DNA of 64,000 nucleotides from Euphorbia lathyris (taxonomy: Eukaryota > Streptophyta > Magnoliopsida > Malpighiales > Euphorbiaceae), in assembly GCF_963576675.1 (NCBI RefSeq), contig NC_088914.1, positions 87,418,441 to 87,482,440 of the forward strand. Reading direction: 5' to 3'. Each line of letters opens with the position of its first letter. Within the stretch, counting starts at the first letter, position 1. The notes beneath the pieces were generated by a model, which saw only the letters and a list, made by a program, of their open reading frames with translations, searched no databases and was not told where the DNA came from. Below are positions 43,851 through 56,983 of this stretch, piece by piece. Both the position numbers and the translations under genes were made by a program.

Positions 43851-45174
43851 TGTTGAAACACCTTTCCACATGATTTTGATTTGACAAAATTATTTAAGTA
43901 ATGATAAAAATACTCTAACACATTAAATTTAAATGTTTTGATTTATTACACTAATGTGTTTGTTCAATGTTGAGTTTAATTGTTTATAAGAGATTGAGAT
44001 TAAAAAGCCCAAAGGCCCATAAAGTGGAAGTCAAACCCAAATCAACACATCAAGACCATTTGGCCCAAGAGTTCAAAACGAAGCCGTGTCAACTAAAACG
44101 ACGACTCAGCAAGAGAAGGATCGAGAAGCCTTTGTGGCAAAAGCTTCAAGTAGAAGCTGTTGAGTTGGACGACAAAGCAGTCTGGACAGCGGCAGACAAT
44201 GTTCAACTTCTAGACAAAGTATTTCTACTTTGGGAAAAGTTCAGAAGGCGCAGAAAGCTGTCTCGTGGACTTTTCCTTAAATGTCGAAACATTCTGCCGA
44301 AGACTGACGAAGACAGAAGATGCGTGAATCCTATTGGCCAACGACGCTGAGCACGCCCAGAGTGACAACGACAGGAAGTCGTTTCCCTCCAACGGTTATT
44401 TCGAAATTCGAAATGACCAGGTGCCTCAAGTGTCACTATATAAAGGCCATCCATTTGCTTTAATCCATGCAGAACTTCAAGTAGTCGAAACGCTGACCAA
44501 ATTCATACTCGAAGATTCTGTGAGAAAAGCAAAGCAAATACCTTACACCAATTTCCATATTATTGTGTAAAAGTCTAGAGTGATTTTCAATCGTCTAAAG
44601 TGTCTTAGCAATTGTTGTTTAGGGCAAACACTTTATCAATTCTAGAAGAATAGAAAGGAGAGGCTGAGTACTCGGTTATAGTACTCAGCGCTAGATATAG
44701 GAGTGAGTAGAGGTATAGAGGAAGGTACTCTTGTTATACTCAGCTTCTATTTGTAAAAGGTTTCGTGTTCTACCTTTAAAGAGCTCAGTAGAGAATTCAA
44801 AAAGCTCGGAACGAGTTTCGGGGACTGGACGTAGGCGGAGAGACCGAACCAGGATAAGTCTGCTGAGTAATATCTTTCTAACCCTTAAACTCCTTTAATA
44901 TATATTGTTTGCTATGAAAACTGACTAAGTAAAGAACTCACGCTGAGTTAAGTTTACTAAGAAGCTGAGTTCAGGAATAGACTCTAAGTGCTATTTCCTG
45001 ACTCAAGTAAAGAAGCAGACTTAGTCACAAGTTGACTAAGCTTGTGTCTTGAATCTACTTAGTGACGTTGTGTAAACCTTTTCATAAGAAAATAAGTCAG
45101 CCTTAACGGATAAAATTTTAAATAGTTCCTATCCCCCCCTTGGAACTAACTTGTCACGTTATAAGGGACCAACA
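43851..45174 (+). repeat. 5' LTR of copia element 1
   Basis: 1324 bp from TGTTGAAACACCTTTCC to TAAGGGACCAACA. The start is shared with the LTRs of element 2, showing the same family. Confidence 0.85.
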
Positions 45175-45176
45175 AG

Positions 45177-45192
45177 TGGTATCGGAGCTTAA
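45177..45192 (+). other. Primer binding site of copia element 1
   Basis: TGGTATCGGAGCTTAA follows the LTR after two bases. It differs from the usual tRNA-iMet complement TGGTATCAGAGC by one base. Confidence 0.85.
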
Positions 45193-45236
45193 AAGCTCAC
45201 TGAGCAAGGTTTAACTACCTTGAGCTGATCCCCACT

Positions 45237-47009
45237 ATGGCTGAGAACAGCACTCGATTTCTCCCAGGAAATCTGACAACTCAGATTTTGCCTGAGGGTC
45301 TGTCCATAACTCGGCCTCCTCTATTCTTCGGGTCTAACTATACCTTTTGGAAGAATATAATGAAAAATTTCATTCAGGCAACAAATATGAGTGCATGGCT
45401 ATTTATAGTCCAAGGCCCATTTGTTCCTGTTGAAACTATTAATGGCCAAACGGTTGTCAAAGCTGAGACTAGATGGATAGAGGATGATCTCAAGAAGCTA
45501 TAAAATCATGCTTCGGCTATAAACATGCTTCACTGTGCTTTAGATGCTGCAGAATACAACAAGGTTTCAGGTTGTGAGTCAGCGCAGGAGATTTGGAAGA
45601 AGCTGGAGGTCACCTATGAAGGAACCAACAAAGTGAAGGAATCCAAGGTCAACCAGCACATGAGGTTTTACGATCTGTTCAAAATGAATGATGATGAAGG
45701 AATCTCTGACATGAATGCAAGGTTCACAAACATCATCAACGAGCTCAAGAGACTTGGAAAGATCTTCACTGAGGAAGAGCAAGTCAAAAAGATTCTTAGG
45801 AGTCTTCCTAAAAGCTGGCAAGCAAAGAAAACTGCTGTTGAGGAAGCTCAAGACTTAACCACCTACAAGTATGATGAACTCATTGGCTCGCTGCTGACCC
45901 ACGAGATATCAATGAAGAACTTCGAGGTGAAGGAGAAGTCTGAAGACAAGAAGCAAAATTCTCTTGTCATGAAAGCTGACTCCACTGATGGGAGCTCAAC
46001 AGACGATGAAGAAATGGCTATGTTCACTAGAAAGATGAAAAGGCTGTTCAAAAAGAATGACAAATATTCCAAGAAGCCTTACAAGAAGTTTGATAAGTAC
46101 AAAGCTGACTCCAGCGACAGCAAGTACAAGAAGGATAGCTCAAAGCCCATTACATGTTTTTTTTTTTTAAGGAAGCCCATTACATGTTTTGAATGTTATC
46201 AAACTTGCCATATCAAGTCAAGCTGTCCCACGATGAGGAAAGAAAGGAAGAACGGCAAGAAGGCAATGGTGGCAACCTGGAGTGATAGTGATGATTTATC
46301 ATCATCTGAAGCTGATGCCACTAAGTTAGCAAAGATCTGCTTCATGGTAGATGAGCTTGCTGAGCCGTGTGTTTCTGAGCATGTTGACCCCTCCATTGCA
46401 TCTGACGATGAGGAACACTCAACTGAGGTAATATCACTACCCTTGCTCAGAAATGAAATGGTTAATGCCCTGAGTGACCTCTACACACTTGTCAAAAAGT
46501 GTAATAAAAAGGTTAGAGCACTCAGCAGGCGATGTGACGAGGTTGAGGAGGTCAAACTGAGTGACCTTCGATATATTCTCCAGGACACTTCAATTTTGCA
46601 TAGTAATGTAGAAATTATGCAAAAGTTTGTCTCTGAGGTCCAATCAGATTCTAAGAAACTGAGAAAGGATGTCACATCAATTCAGAACCAACTTAAGGTT
46701 CCGAATAAAAGAAATATTCCTCTGAACAATGAGTACCGAAGTACTAGTCAGCAGAGATGGAATCCTCAGCGAAATGTCCAGTGTGACTTCTGTGGAAAGA
46801 AAGGACACACCACAAAGGTGTGCTGGCACGCTCAGCACTGGGGTGCTGACCAGTCAGTGAGACATCCTAAACGGAAGGTCAGCTGTGACTTCTATGGAAA
46901 GAATGGACACACTGTCCAAGTATGTCGTCATAAAATGAAATATGATGCTTTACCTGTTGAACCTAACAAGCAAGGACCCAAAAAGAATTGGGTACCTAAA
47001 AGCAACTAG
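45237..47009 (+). pseudogene. Copia element 1 gag
   Basis: ATG at 45237 opens MAENSTRFLPGN. The gag core (SGCESAQEIWKKLEVTYEG) is followed by a zinc knuckle CX2CX4HX4C near 46185 and two more CCHC-like units (CDFCGKKGH, CDFYGKNGH). A TAA at 45501-45503 replaces the Gln codon found in element 2, so the protein is broken. A 30-bp in-frame scar at 46143-46190 adds ten residues just before the first knuckle. Gag ends at 47009 and pol starts in another frame, so expression of pol would need a frameshift or a separate start. Confidence 0.9.
46143..46190 (+). repeat. 18-bp direct repeat with 12-bp T8-N4 insert
   Basis: The 18-bp aagcccattacatgtttt occurs at 46143-46160 and 46173-46190 and encloses ttttttttaagg. 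On the other strand this is a few bases followed by A8, like a minimal poly(A)-ended retroposon with its target duplication. Confidence 0.85.
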
Positions 47010-47014
47010 CTATA

Positions 47015-50000
47015 TTGCAGGTAAGCCTGAGGTGTGCTGAGAAGTCAAAGATGTGGTACATTGACAGCGCATGCTCGAGGCATATGACTGGTGATGAAAC
47101 TCAGTTCATCACGTTTGTGCGTAAACGAGGAGGAAGTGTAAGTTTTGGAGACAACAAGAAGGGTAAGATAGTAGGGTCAGGAACCATTGGTGGTAATCCT
47201 ACTATTGAGTCAGTCTCCCTAGTCAGCGGACTCAAATATAACTTACTCAGCGTAGCTCAGCTATGTGACAATGGGAGAAAAGTTATATTTGATGACACTG
47301 GATGTAAAATATTCGAGGGTAAAACAAATGAGTTAATTCTAACTGCCCCTCGTATTGATAATGTCTTTATGCTGAACTTAGGAAAGAAGTTTTCAAAAAC
47401 TGTATGCTTAGTGTCAAAGGAAGAAAATTCCTGGCTATGGCACAGGAGACTTGGTCATGTAAGCATGGACCTCTTGGCCAAATTAGCAAGAAAGCAATTG
47501 GTTGAGGGCCTGCCAGAACTTAAATTTGAAAAAGATCAATTATGCCACGCTTGCCAAGCTGAAAAACAAACCAAACAATCTTTTCATAGTAAAAACATTG
47601 TCTCAACTAAGCGTCCATTAGAGTTGCTACACTTGGATCTCTTCGGTCCAGTCCAACCGCTGAGCTTGGGTGGAAGAAGATTTTCCTTGGTCATTGTAGA
47701 TGACTTTTCTCGGTACACTTGGATCATCTTGCTGAGTAGCAAGGATGAAACCTTTGAGACATTTTCAAATTTGGTAAGAAAACTTGAAAATGATAAAGAC
47801 CTTAAGTTAGCTCACATCCGAAGTGATAATGGTGGAGAATTCAAGAACCAACAGTTCGTTGAATTCTGTGAAACCAACGGCATTGACCATAATTTCTCTG
47901 CTCCTAGAACGCCTCAACAAAATGGGGTTGTTGAAAGGAAAAACAGAACCTTGGTTGAAATAGCCAGGACAATACTGAGTGAGCATAGGCTTCCAAAGTA
48001 CTTTTGGGGAGAAGTTGTTAACACAGCGTGCTATATTCTTAATAGGGCTCTAGTTAGACCTATATTAAAGAAAACCCCCTATGAACTTTGGAAAGGACGA
48101 AAGCCCGACATTGGATACTTTCGTGCCTTTGGCTGTAAATGTTTTATCTTAAATACTAAAGATAGCCTAGCTAAGTTTGACTCAAAAGCTGATGAAGCTA
48201 TCTTTTTAGGCTACTCAACAAACAGCAAAGCATACAGAGTTTTCAATAAACGAACTCAAGTCTTAGAAGAGTCAGTACATATTGAGTTCGATGAAACTAA
48301 TCCTGCAGGAAGATACCAGCCGCTGACCGAGGATGATCCACACTCAGCATCTGCTGACCAAGAAACTGCCGCTGAGTCATTTCCTCAAGGGCTGACCAAA
48401 GGTAAAAGTGAAACTAAAATTACTTTCACTGACCAATCTACACCTGCAGAGATTGTTGAAACACAACCAGCGCAAGACATCAATCTACCAAAGGAGATTA
48501 GGATACCAAGAGGTCACTCAGAGAGTGTCATTCTTGATGCCGCTGAGAACACCCTGATGACGAGGAATCAACTCAGGAGATACCTCAGCAACGTAGCATT
48601 CGTCTCAATCCAGGAGCCAAAGAATTTCGCTGAAGCTGAGTATGATGAATTCTGGATGAATGCAATGCAAGAAGAACTTGATCAGTTCAGACGAAATGAA
48701 GTATGGGATCTAGTGCCAAAACCAAGAAGCCAGAAGACCATAGGAACAAGATGGGTCTTTCGCAACAAGCTGGATGAACAAGGGAACGTGGTCAGAAACA
48801 AAGCAAGACTCGTAGCTCAGGGCTACAGTCAGCAATAAGGTATTGACTACGGTGAGACCTTCGCCCCAGTGGCAAGGCTAGAGGCTATAAGAATTTTATG
48901 TGCATATGCATCTTATATGAACTTTAAATTGTTTCAAATGGATGTTAAGAGTGCATTCCTTAATGGAGTTATAAGCGAGGAAGTTTATGTTAATCAACCT
49001 CCTGGGTTTGAGGACCACAAGTTCCCAAACCACGTCTATAAACTCAAAAAGGCTCTGTATGGCCTCAAGCAAGCACCACGTGCTTGGTATGAGAGGCTGA
49101 CCAGTTTCCTGCTAACTAGAAATTATGTCAGAGGTAAAGCTGATATAACCTTATTCATTAAGAGGAAGGGTAAAGATACCCTGCTGGCTCAGATATATGT
49201 TGATGACATTATTTTTGGTGCCACTAACGAGTCAATGTGCAAGGAATTTAGCAAGCAGATGCAGACTGAGTTTGAAATGTCAATGATGGGAGAACTCAAT
49301 TTCTTCCTTGGACTTCAAATCAAACAAGGGAAAAATGGCATCTTCATCAGTCAAACTAAGTATGCCAAGGAGATATTGAAGAAATATGAACTTGAAAATT
49401 TTAAGTCAATATCTACCCCAATGGACACTGACAATGTCCTCTACGCTGATGAGAATGGTAAGTCAATAGACAGCAGATTGTACCAAGGTATGATTGGTTC
49501 TCTACTTTACTTAACTGCCAGTAGGCCGGATATTCAGTTCTCGGTATGTTATTGTACTAGATATCAATCTAACCCTAAGGAATCTCATTACATAGCTGTA
49601 GAAAGAATCCTTAGATATTTGCAAAGCTCAGTGAATGCAGGTTTGTGGTATCCCAATACTCATGATTTCACACTTATTGGATACACTGACGCTGACTACG
49701 GACGAGACAAGCTTGAACGAAAAAGCACCTCAGGAGGATGTCACTTCCTTGGGAGCTGTCTTGTGTCCTGGTTCAGCAAGAAGCAGGCGTCGGTAGCCCT
49801 GTCAACCACTGAAGCTGAGTACATTGCTGCTGGAAGCTGTGTTGCTCAAGTCCTATGGATTAAGCAACAGCTTGAAGATTATGGCGTTCAGACTAAAACA
49901 ATTGAAGTCAAATGCGACAACAAAAGTGCAATTGATCTATCAAATAACCCAATCCAGCACAGCATGATGAAGCATGTCAGCATCAGACATCACTTCATTA

Positions 50001-50143
50001 GAGACCATGTACTCAAGGGTGAGATCAAGCTGATCTATGTCCCAACGGATGAGCAGCTTGCTGATATCTTCATAAAGCCACTGGCTCGTGAGCAATTCAA
50101 CATACTTAGAGAAGCCATTGGTATGTTTAATCCTCTTCAATAA
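47015..50143 (+). pseudogene. Copia element 1 pol: protease, integrase, RT, RNase H
   Basis: Protease motif YIDSACSRHM with Asp at residue 17. Integrase has H143, H148, C177, C180 and the DDE triad D208, D271, E307. RT carries YVDD (residues 110-113 of the part after the stop). RNase H has [10 protein letters not shown] and STTEAEY and ends at 50143. One TAA at 48836-48838 replaces the Glu codon seen in element 2 and cuts RT off from integrase; both halves share one frame. All catalytic residues I can identify are otherwise in place. Confidence 0.92.
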
Positions 50144-50613
50144 ATTCTAAGTATAGTATGCATGCTGAGTGAATTACCATGCTGAATGACTTATGCTATC
50201 ACATGCTGAGTAAAATTACATGCTGAGTGTTTATCTTAAGCTGAGCAACTAAGCATAAGAATTATTCCTTTGCGTAACAACGGTCTAACTCAGAATCTTA
50301 AACGTTTGAGATCCCTAACACTGAGTAAAGATCCGTTGGAAACTTTAATGCAAAGCACACGAATTAAATAACCACCTAGGATGACGTATAGGCTATAATT
50401 AGAAAATACAAGCGCCGTATGTGTCATAAATGCCAGAATTTTTGTCGATTGAGAATCTCGAGGTAAAATGGACAACCCAACGCCTTGGATTAACTCAACA
50501 TCTCTATAAATAGTGGATGAATTCCCACTTTTATTTCTTTACGCTTAGAAATCTTTGGCATTCATACTCTCTCTCTCAAAAATTCCCAAATTTCCTAAAA
50601 CTTCTCTGAGAAT
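50144..50613 (+). other. Spacer with repeated atgctgagt motifs after pol
   Basis: Between 50155 and 50250 the motif gctgagt recurs about five times. The matching region in element 2 is 57425-57545. No coding potential. Confidence 0.6.
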
Positions 50614-52415
50614 ATGACAAGAGTTTCTCTAAATATCTCCGGTGCCGGTCTCTCCCATAACCGCTCCGATGACAATCCCACTTCTCCTACTCAGCGTGAC
50701 CACGCTGGAGTTACTACGCCGAGCAAGAAAGCTCAAGCTGTCCAAGCCACCTCTTCCAAGGGGAAACCACAGCAAAAGGACAAGGGCAAGAAAGTAGCAG
50801 AACGCACCTACACTCAGGTCTTCGAGAGTGTGAGGGGGTTTAAGATTGATCACTCACGATGGTTCTCACAGTGATTCGTGGATGCCGAGCAACCTTTCTG
50901 TGAGTGGATCAAAAACAATGGTTGGATCGAGCTATTCTCAGTTCGCGATGCTACTTACCCTGAGTTGGTAAGAGAATTCTACACCAACCTAAAGATCGCC
51001 GATGATGACAGGAACTACCTGGCGACTCATGTTCGAGGGAAGGACATCTTCATCAACCCAGCATATCTTGCCTCACTGTTCAAGCTGAAAAACGAAGGAG
51101 CTATACTTCGTAAATCAGGTGACCATGAGAAAACCGACTACGTTCAAACCTTCTGTAAACCTGAGGGTCATGTAGGTGAAATCTCAAGTACCTCCATGGG
51201 TCAGCATCAAAAGATGGCCCATTACATACTGACAAACTTCCTTTTCCCTAAAATCAACAGCACCAACTCAGCAACCAACTTTGAGCAGTGTTTTATATGG
51301 CACATGCTGACCTACACACCGATAAACATGCCCGTATTCATAATCGGTGGGTTTCTACGAAGTACAGGAACCCTTAGGTTAGGCTCTTTCATCACCCGAA
51401 TCCTAAAGGATCACAATGTGGACATGGTTGCGGAAATCCAAGTTCAATGAACCGAGATTACAGCTGGTGCCCTATTCGGTTTGGCATATGATATACCAAT
51501 TATGCCGAAGAAAGGAAAAGGCGAAGCTATCCAGAACACTGAGGGGACGAACACTGAGGGGGTGGTGACTCGAAAGGGCAGAGCGCAAAGAAAGAGGAAA
51601 GTTGTGCAAAGCACCTCTAAAGGAGCTGCCTCTACCCAAAAGAAGCTCAAATTTGTTCGTAAAGGAACTAAGCCTCATATTCAACAAGGACAGGGTGGAT
51701 CTAGGTCAGCTGCGAAAAGACCTAGGCAAGCTGAGCCTAAGACAGAAGAAAGAGAGGTTGATGACCAACCATTAAGGAAGAGGAAGAAGCAGCTCAATTT
51801 TGAGTTGAGACCTATCGATGCACTACAAACTGATGTCATTGTTCCTCCTAACTCACACTATGTACAAAGTCAAGACGTTGACGCTAAGCAACAGTTAGAT
51901 GCTCAGGAAGAACAAGACCAACTGGGTGGTCATTTTGTCGAGGAAGAACTGGAGGAACAGTTTGAGGAAGAAGAATTGGATGATGAGTCTGAAGAAGAAG
52001 AAAGTGGTCAGGATGTCACTGAAGTAACAACTGATGATGAGCACCTTGAACCGATCAACACTGAGTTGGTTGACGAAGAATAAACTGAGCACACAGCAAA
52101 TGCTCCCGCTGTTCAAAGGGAAGCCTCACCCACTGACTCCATTGAGTCTATTCCTTGTGACCCTACTCCTCCAAAGCTTAAGAGACTGAGAAAGAAGAAA
52201 GCTTTTAGAGCACCGGTTATTGATCTCATGGGTGATTCACCGCTGAGAGATGAGATCACTGACCTTACCGAGGTACATCTTAAATACTTCTCCAACCCAC
52301 CTGTGCCTCAACCAGAGCTACCAGAAAATCAAGCCACTGTTTCTCAGCCGAAGGAACATTCTGACTTATCCGCTTCTCCAAGCCACATCAATTCTGAGCA
52401 AGTGCTCGAAGATTC
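50614..52415 (+). pseudogene. Copia element 1 ORF3 (Sirevirus extra ORF), three stops, cut by element 2
   Basis: One frame throughout, with TGA after WFSQ (about 50872), TGA at about 51448 and TAA at about 52081. The N-terminal part has a folded domain shared with element 2 (PFCEWI, VREFYTNL, FEQCFIWHMLTYTP). This region resembles the domain catalogued as putative plant transposon protein. A long acidic and Lys-rich low-complexity region follows. Sireviruses often carry an ORF here that is called envelope-like. I see no signal peptide or clear membrane span. The frame is cut at 52415 by the LTR of element 2. Confidence 0.75.
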
Positions 52416-53826
52416 TGTTGGTCCCTAGTAATTAGTTCCAAGGAGGGGGTTAGGAACTAATATAACTTTTTCGTGTTTTAATTGACCTGACCAGAAGTTA
52501 TATTGAGAGTTTATTAACTCAGCCTTTGGTCAGCTTGGTGAGATATATCACAGGACAGCTTTAGTCAGATGTTGACCAAAGTTGTTTCCTTGAGAGTTAG
52601 GAATTGACACTCTTGGAGGTCAGCTTCTAACTCAGCACCACTTACTTACTGAGGATCAGCTTAGGCAATTTATATGCTGAGTAAATAAAGCAAACAACAA
52701 AAGCAGTTATAAGAGAGAGTTTAGAGATTACTCAGTATCACTTATCCTGGTTCGGCCTCTCTGCCTACGTCCAGTCCCCAGAGTCCTCCGGGCTTTTTGA
52801 ATCCAATACTGAGCTCTTTAATGGTAGATCAAAAACCAATTACAAGGCAGTTGAATATGCAAGAGTACCTTCCTCTATTCGTCTACTCAACTCCTACTAA
52901 GTGCTACAACCCAGCACCTAGATTTCTCTACTACTGAAATGCTTACAACCAAGCACTCAGCTTTACACTCTCAATATTCCTATTGATCACAGACTTGTTC
53001 CTTTTTTAACTAAAGAACACTTTAGATGATTACAACTCAATCTAGCTTTTACACATAGAATAGAAACGTCGGTGTAAGATTCCTTTTTGTATTTGAGTGC
53101 TTTTTGAAACCTTCTCTCTTGTATTTTTCTTTTTGATGCTTCTCTTTATTTTAAGTTCTTCGATTGTCCTTTTATAGAAGAAAATCTGTGGTCTTGATTG
53201 TTTTGAAATGTCTTGACCGTTGCTATCAAAACGGCTCTTTTGGGGAACAATCTCTGGAAAGATTCAGACTGCACCTCCATTCCCTTTCTCTGTTTTCTTC
53301 AGGCGTCAGGTTTGTCTTCTAGCGTCTGGTTTGTTTGTTTGTGCCAGTTGTCTGTTTCCAATAATCCAACGTCCCATGACTCTTGGAATTAGTCTTTTAG
53401 GTGTCTTCGAGGTTCCAATTATTGGTGCAGAAGATTGGCAGACTTCGTCTTTTAGTGAACGGATCCTTCATGCTGTCCTGACTGTTACTCAGCTTCGTTT
53501 GTTCTTTTCGAATGTTCAACGTTCATGCTAAGTTCCTTCAAGGTCAGCTCCGTTCTGTTTAACCGCTCCAGTAGAAGTCTTCAACTTTAGTCAGCTTCGT
53601 TTTGCTTCTGAATTTTAACTCCACTCAGCTTCTATTCTGTCATGCCGAGTTCCTTTCTACTCAGCTTTGTTTGTGCTGACTTTTGTCCTGTCTTTACTTT
53701 ATATATTTTTGCACTCAATATTTAACAAACATATTAGTACAATTAAATCAAAGCATCTAAATTTAATTGCCTCTTAATCATGGATGATTTTGTCAAATCA
53801 AAATCTTGTGGAAAGGTGTTTCAACA
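52416..53826 (-). repeat. 3' LTR of copia element 2
   Basis: 1411 bp, TGTTGAAACACC at 53826 to GGGACCAACA at 52416 on the minus strand. I counted roughly a dozen mismatches against the visible part of the other LTR, which is low for about 1.36 kb. Confidence 0.92.
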
Positions 53827-53840
53827 AACTCCCACATTTT
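53827..53840 (-). other. Polypurine tract of copia element 2
   Basis: Minus-strand AAAATGTGGGAGTT directly before the TG of the 3' LTR. Confidence 0.65.
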
Positions 53841-54232
53841 GATGCTGGCAAAATACATAATTACGGAACTCAGTTATAAGTTACCCCATGATTGATATTT
53901 TATGATATGACTCCCCCGTAAGGGTTGCATTCATTTTGTTTGAATTTTATTTTAAGCCTTCCAATATCTAATTTCATTAGACTTGTTACATTTGCGTATA
54001 CTGACTTAGTTTTGGAAAGATGTTGTCTCTTAGTTTAGTTTTAGTGTTAATGTGGTTAACCTTTTTTATTTGTTTGTTCAAACTCGATTAGTCAGATCAG
54101 AAAAAAAAACTGATATTGTGATATTGGATTTAAACAACAAAACAAAGCATATTAACTTAAACAGTAGAGAACACACAAAAAAAACAGGTAACAGGATATG
54201 GTGACAAATCTCTAGACACAAACTGGCTAGAT
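53841..54232 (-). other. Non-coding spacer between ORF3 and 3' LTR
   Basis: No coding potential. Confidence 0.6.
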
Positions 54233-56983
54233 TTACTTCTTCTTGCTTTGAGCTGAGGGATCAACATAAGTAATGCCTTTTCCTTTGCTTCCAGACGCAG
54301 ACGCAGTTCCTAAAGGCTGAGGCTGAGTTCCTCTTTTACTTGTCTCCCCCGTTTTGCCATCATCGGGTTGGTAAAGGAAGGTCTTATTTCTGGCGGCAGA
54401 GGAGAGATAGTTAGAGTAGCGATGAAGCCTTTTTGTGCTTTCACCTAAACTGTCAATGACGGGAACATTATCGTCATGGACATGCCTAGGAACTCGAAGG
54501 GAGCTGCTGATCATACTGAGGAGACATTCATGGGCTTTGCTCAGGCAGGAAATTGAACTGGTGACCTGACCATAAGATTGATGGAATAGTTTGAGCAGAG
54601 CAGAGTCATAAAACATGCGCTGGGCATTGTTGATCCGCATGGCCTTCATGATAGCTTGGGAAAAGCTCATGAGTTATGTGTTGGATACGGGATCAACATC
54701 CATCTGGGTTCTATCAATGTTCAGGAGTCTGACTGCCTCACTTAATTGGTCAATGGTGCACTGAGAGGAAGAGGATACTAAGTCACGTGTACTCGTCAGC
54801 TCAGCTTGAAGCTTAGTGAAGCATTGTTGGAGTTCGGTAGAGGTGACAAACTCAGTATTGCTGGGTGGACTGGATTTAGTTAGCTCAGCATATAGCTTGG
54901 TGAAGCAATCTTGCAACTCAGCAGATGTTGCAGACTCAGTATGGGCAGTTGCTCTAGAGGGGGTCAGTTCCGCTGCTAGCTTAACAAAACAGTTTTGAAG
55001 CTCAGTGAAAGTGACGTACCCTGGATTGACTTCAGACAGTTGTTGAATTTTCCCTTCAAGAGAGTTCATATGAGTGGCCATTGTAAGCACTAATTCAGTC
55101 GGTTTGGCCATTTGCTCTTGGGTTGGTTGCTTAGTTTGGACTGCAGTGATAATACTGACCAGATCTTTTAGGCTACGTAGTTCATGCAGAAGCTGAGTGA
55201 TACCTGTCAGGTGAGAGGACTCAGCTTGAGTGGATTGGCAACCTTCAGCTTGAGTAGGATGAAAATCTTGAAGCAAGGACTGAGCAGAAGCAATGACCCG
55301 TCGGCCAGACTCAGTTGCATTCAAGTATGCAAACTTAGCAGCATTGGACTCAGAGGCTGGTGCAGGATTTTCTGATGGAGGTGGTGGTTCCTTGCCAGAT
55401 TGAGTACCTGGACTTTGATGGATTTGTTGAGCTGAGTTATCAACATTTTGTGTTAGAGATGGAATTGAGGTATGAGTTGGCTTAATTTGAGCAGTTTGAC
55501 TTGGATCTACAGGGTTTTTGCCATGTTCCTCATCCTGAGTAACAGAGGCTTGCTTTTCCGCTAGATCTTCTGGTGGAGATTCAGTTGCATTTGAAAAATA
55601 CTGGAACTGAATTGTAGAGAGGTCAGTTTGAGGCTCGTCAATGGGAAAGTCGTTCATGAGATCAAGTTGCTTCTGCGCTTTCTTCTTTAATCTTCGTCGG
55701 GTCTCAGTTTTTGGCGGTGAATGGTCAGTTCGAAGACCTTCACTAGACTCAGTAGCAACTGTCCCCTCTTCTACAGGTTGCTCAACATTACCTTCTTTCC
55801 TTTTCTGCTCAGCATCATCATTGGGGTGTTCTTCTTCTTCAGTATTAACTTGTTGGTGCTCAACATGTTGCTCATCTTCCTTTTCTTGGTCAATCTCATG
55901 ACCTTCAGGTTGAGTGGAGGCTAGTGGGACAGCTTCTACTATCTTTAAAGAGTTACCCTTTTTCTTCTTCTTTAAAGGGGTTTCAGGAATTTCTTCGTGC
56001 TCAGCCTCAGGCTCTTCTTGCCTCTTTCTTTTCTCAACATGCTCCTTACCCTTGTTAGATTTAGCTTTCTGTCTTGATGAAAGCCTTACTTTCTTTGGAA
56101 CAGAATGAATGTCCTTGGAGCAAGTTTCTACAACCTTCCTCTTCTTCCCTTTTTCAGGCTGAACTGTCTCAGGTGACTCAGTATGAGCCTCAACATCTTT
56201 TGCAGACTCAGCTTCAGGTTCTATTTCTGGTTGCTCAGCTTCTTCATCTTCCTCAGCATCTCCAGCTCCTTCATACCCCTTCAAGGGTTGATTATACAAT
56301 AGTCCATTTAGTAGGACAGCAGTGATTTCACTTCCCAATGAACTCGTCTCATCCACGGTTTCTATTTGCTTGTCCTGTATAATTTTCGTAATAAGTGAAC
56401 CCAAACGTAGTTTCTTACCGCTTCGTTGAAATGCTCCAACTAGAAACACGGGAAGATTGAATGGAGTGCAGGTCAACATGTGCCAGATAAAGCACTGTTC
56501 GAAGTTTGATGCGGAGGAGGCAGAGCTGAGTTTGGGAAAGATGAAGTTAGTCAGCATGAAGTGGACCATCTTTTGTTCTTTACCCATACAGGTACTGGGT
56601 ATTTCCCCTTTATGATCTTTGGGTTTACAGAACCCCTTTAGCTTCTCAGATGTGGCTTTTGGTATCTTCTCCTTTGTTGTTCTAAATTGGATTCCTTTGT
56701 CTGGTATCTCTAACAGTGTGGCTAGATAAGCAGGGGTTATGACGATTTTCTGACCTTTCACAGTGGTCTCCAAATAATCAGAGTCGTCTGCATCAACCCG
56801 TAAATTCGAGTAGAATTCTCGAACTAACCTGGGGTAGGTTGTTCCTGGAAGAGAAAAGAGACTTTTCCAGTTGTTTTTCTCGATCCATTCGCAGAATGGC
56901 GTTTCAGACGATACGAAGCTTGGAGAGAACCATCGGCATTTTAACACCTCCAGATTGTTAACTTTTGAGTGGACCTTGATCAT
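54233..56983 (-). CDS. Copia element 2 ORF3 (Sirevirus extra ORF)
   Basis: The main frame (56983-54674) is 769 codons. The same frame continues after a TAA at 54674-54676 for another 145 codons (54670-54233), so the stop may be a late nonsense change or a real end. The N-terminal 200 residues share the domain of element 1 ORF3 (PFCEWIEKNNWKSLF, LVREFYSNL, FEQCFIWHMLTCTP). A Glu/Lys-rich region with basic runs (KKKKKG) follows, then repeated TELQ..F.KL.AELT units near the C-terminus that look helical. No signal peptide or convincing membrane span is visible, so an envelope role is doubtful. Function unknown. Confidence 0.75.

Larger units (their letters stand above)
43851..52415 (+). mobile_element. 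Sirevirus-type Ty1/copia element 1, interrupted by element 2
   Basis: The order LTR, primer binding site, gag, pol (PR-INT-RT-RNH) and a long extra ORF after pol fits the Sirevirus (SIRE/Maximus) branch of copia. Its 3' part, including the second LTR, is displaced beyond the window by element 2, which inserted into ORF3. At least one stop in gag, one in pol and three in ORF3 show that it is dead. Confidence 0.88.

Noticed and set aside
53220..53531. 103-codon open frame, repeated at 63446-63757
   Set aside because: Lies in both LTRs of copia element 2, so it is LTR sequence on the strand opposite to the element.
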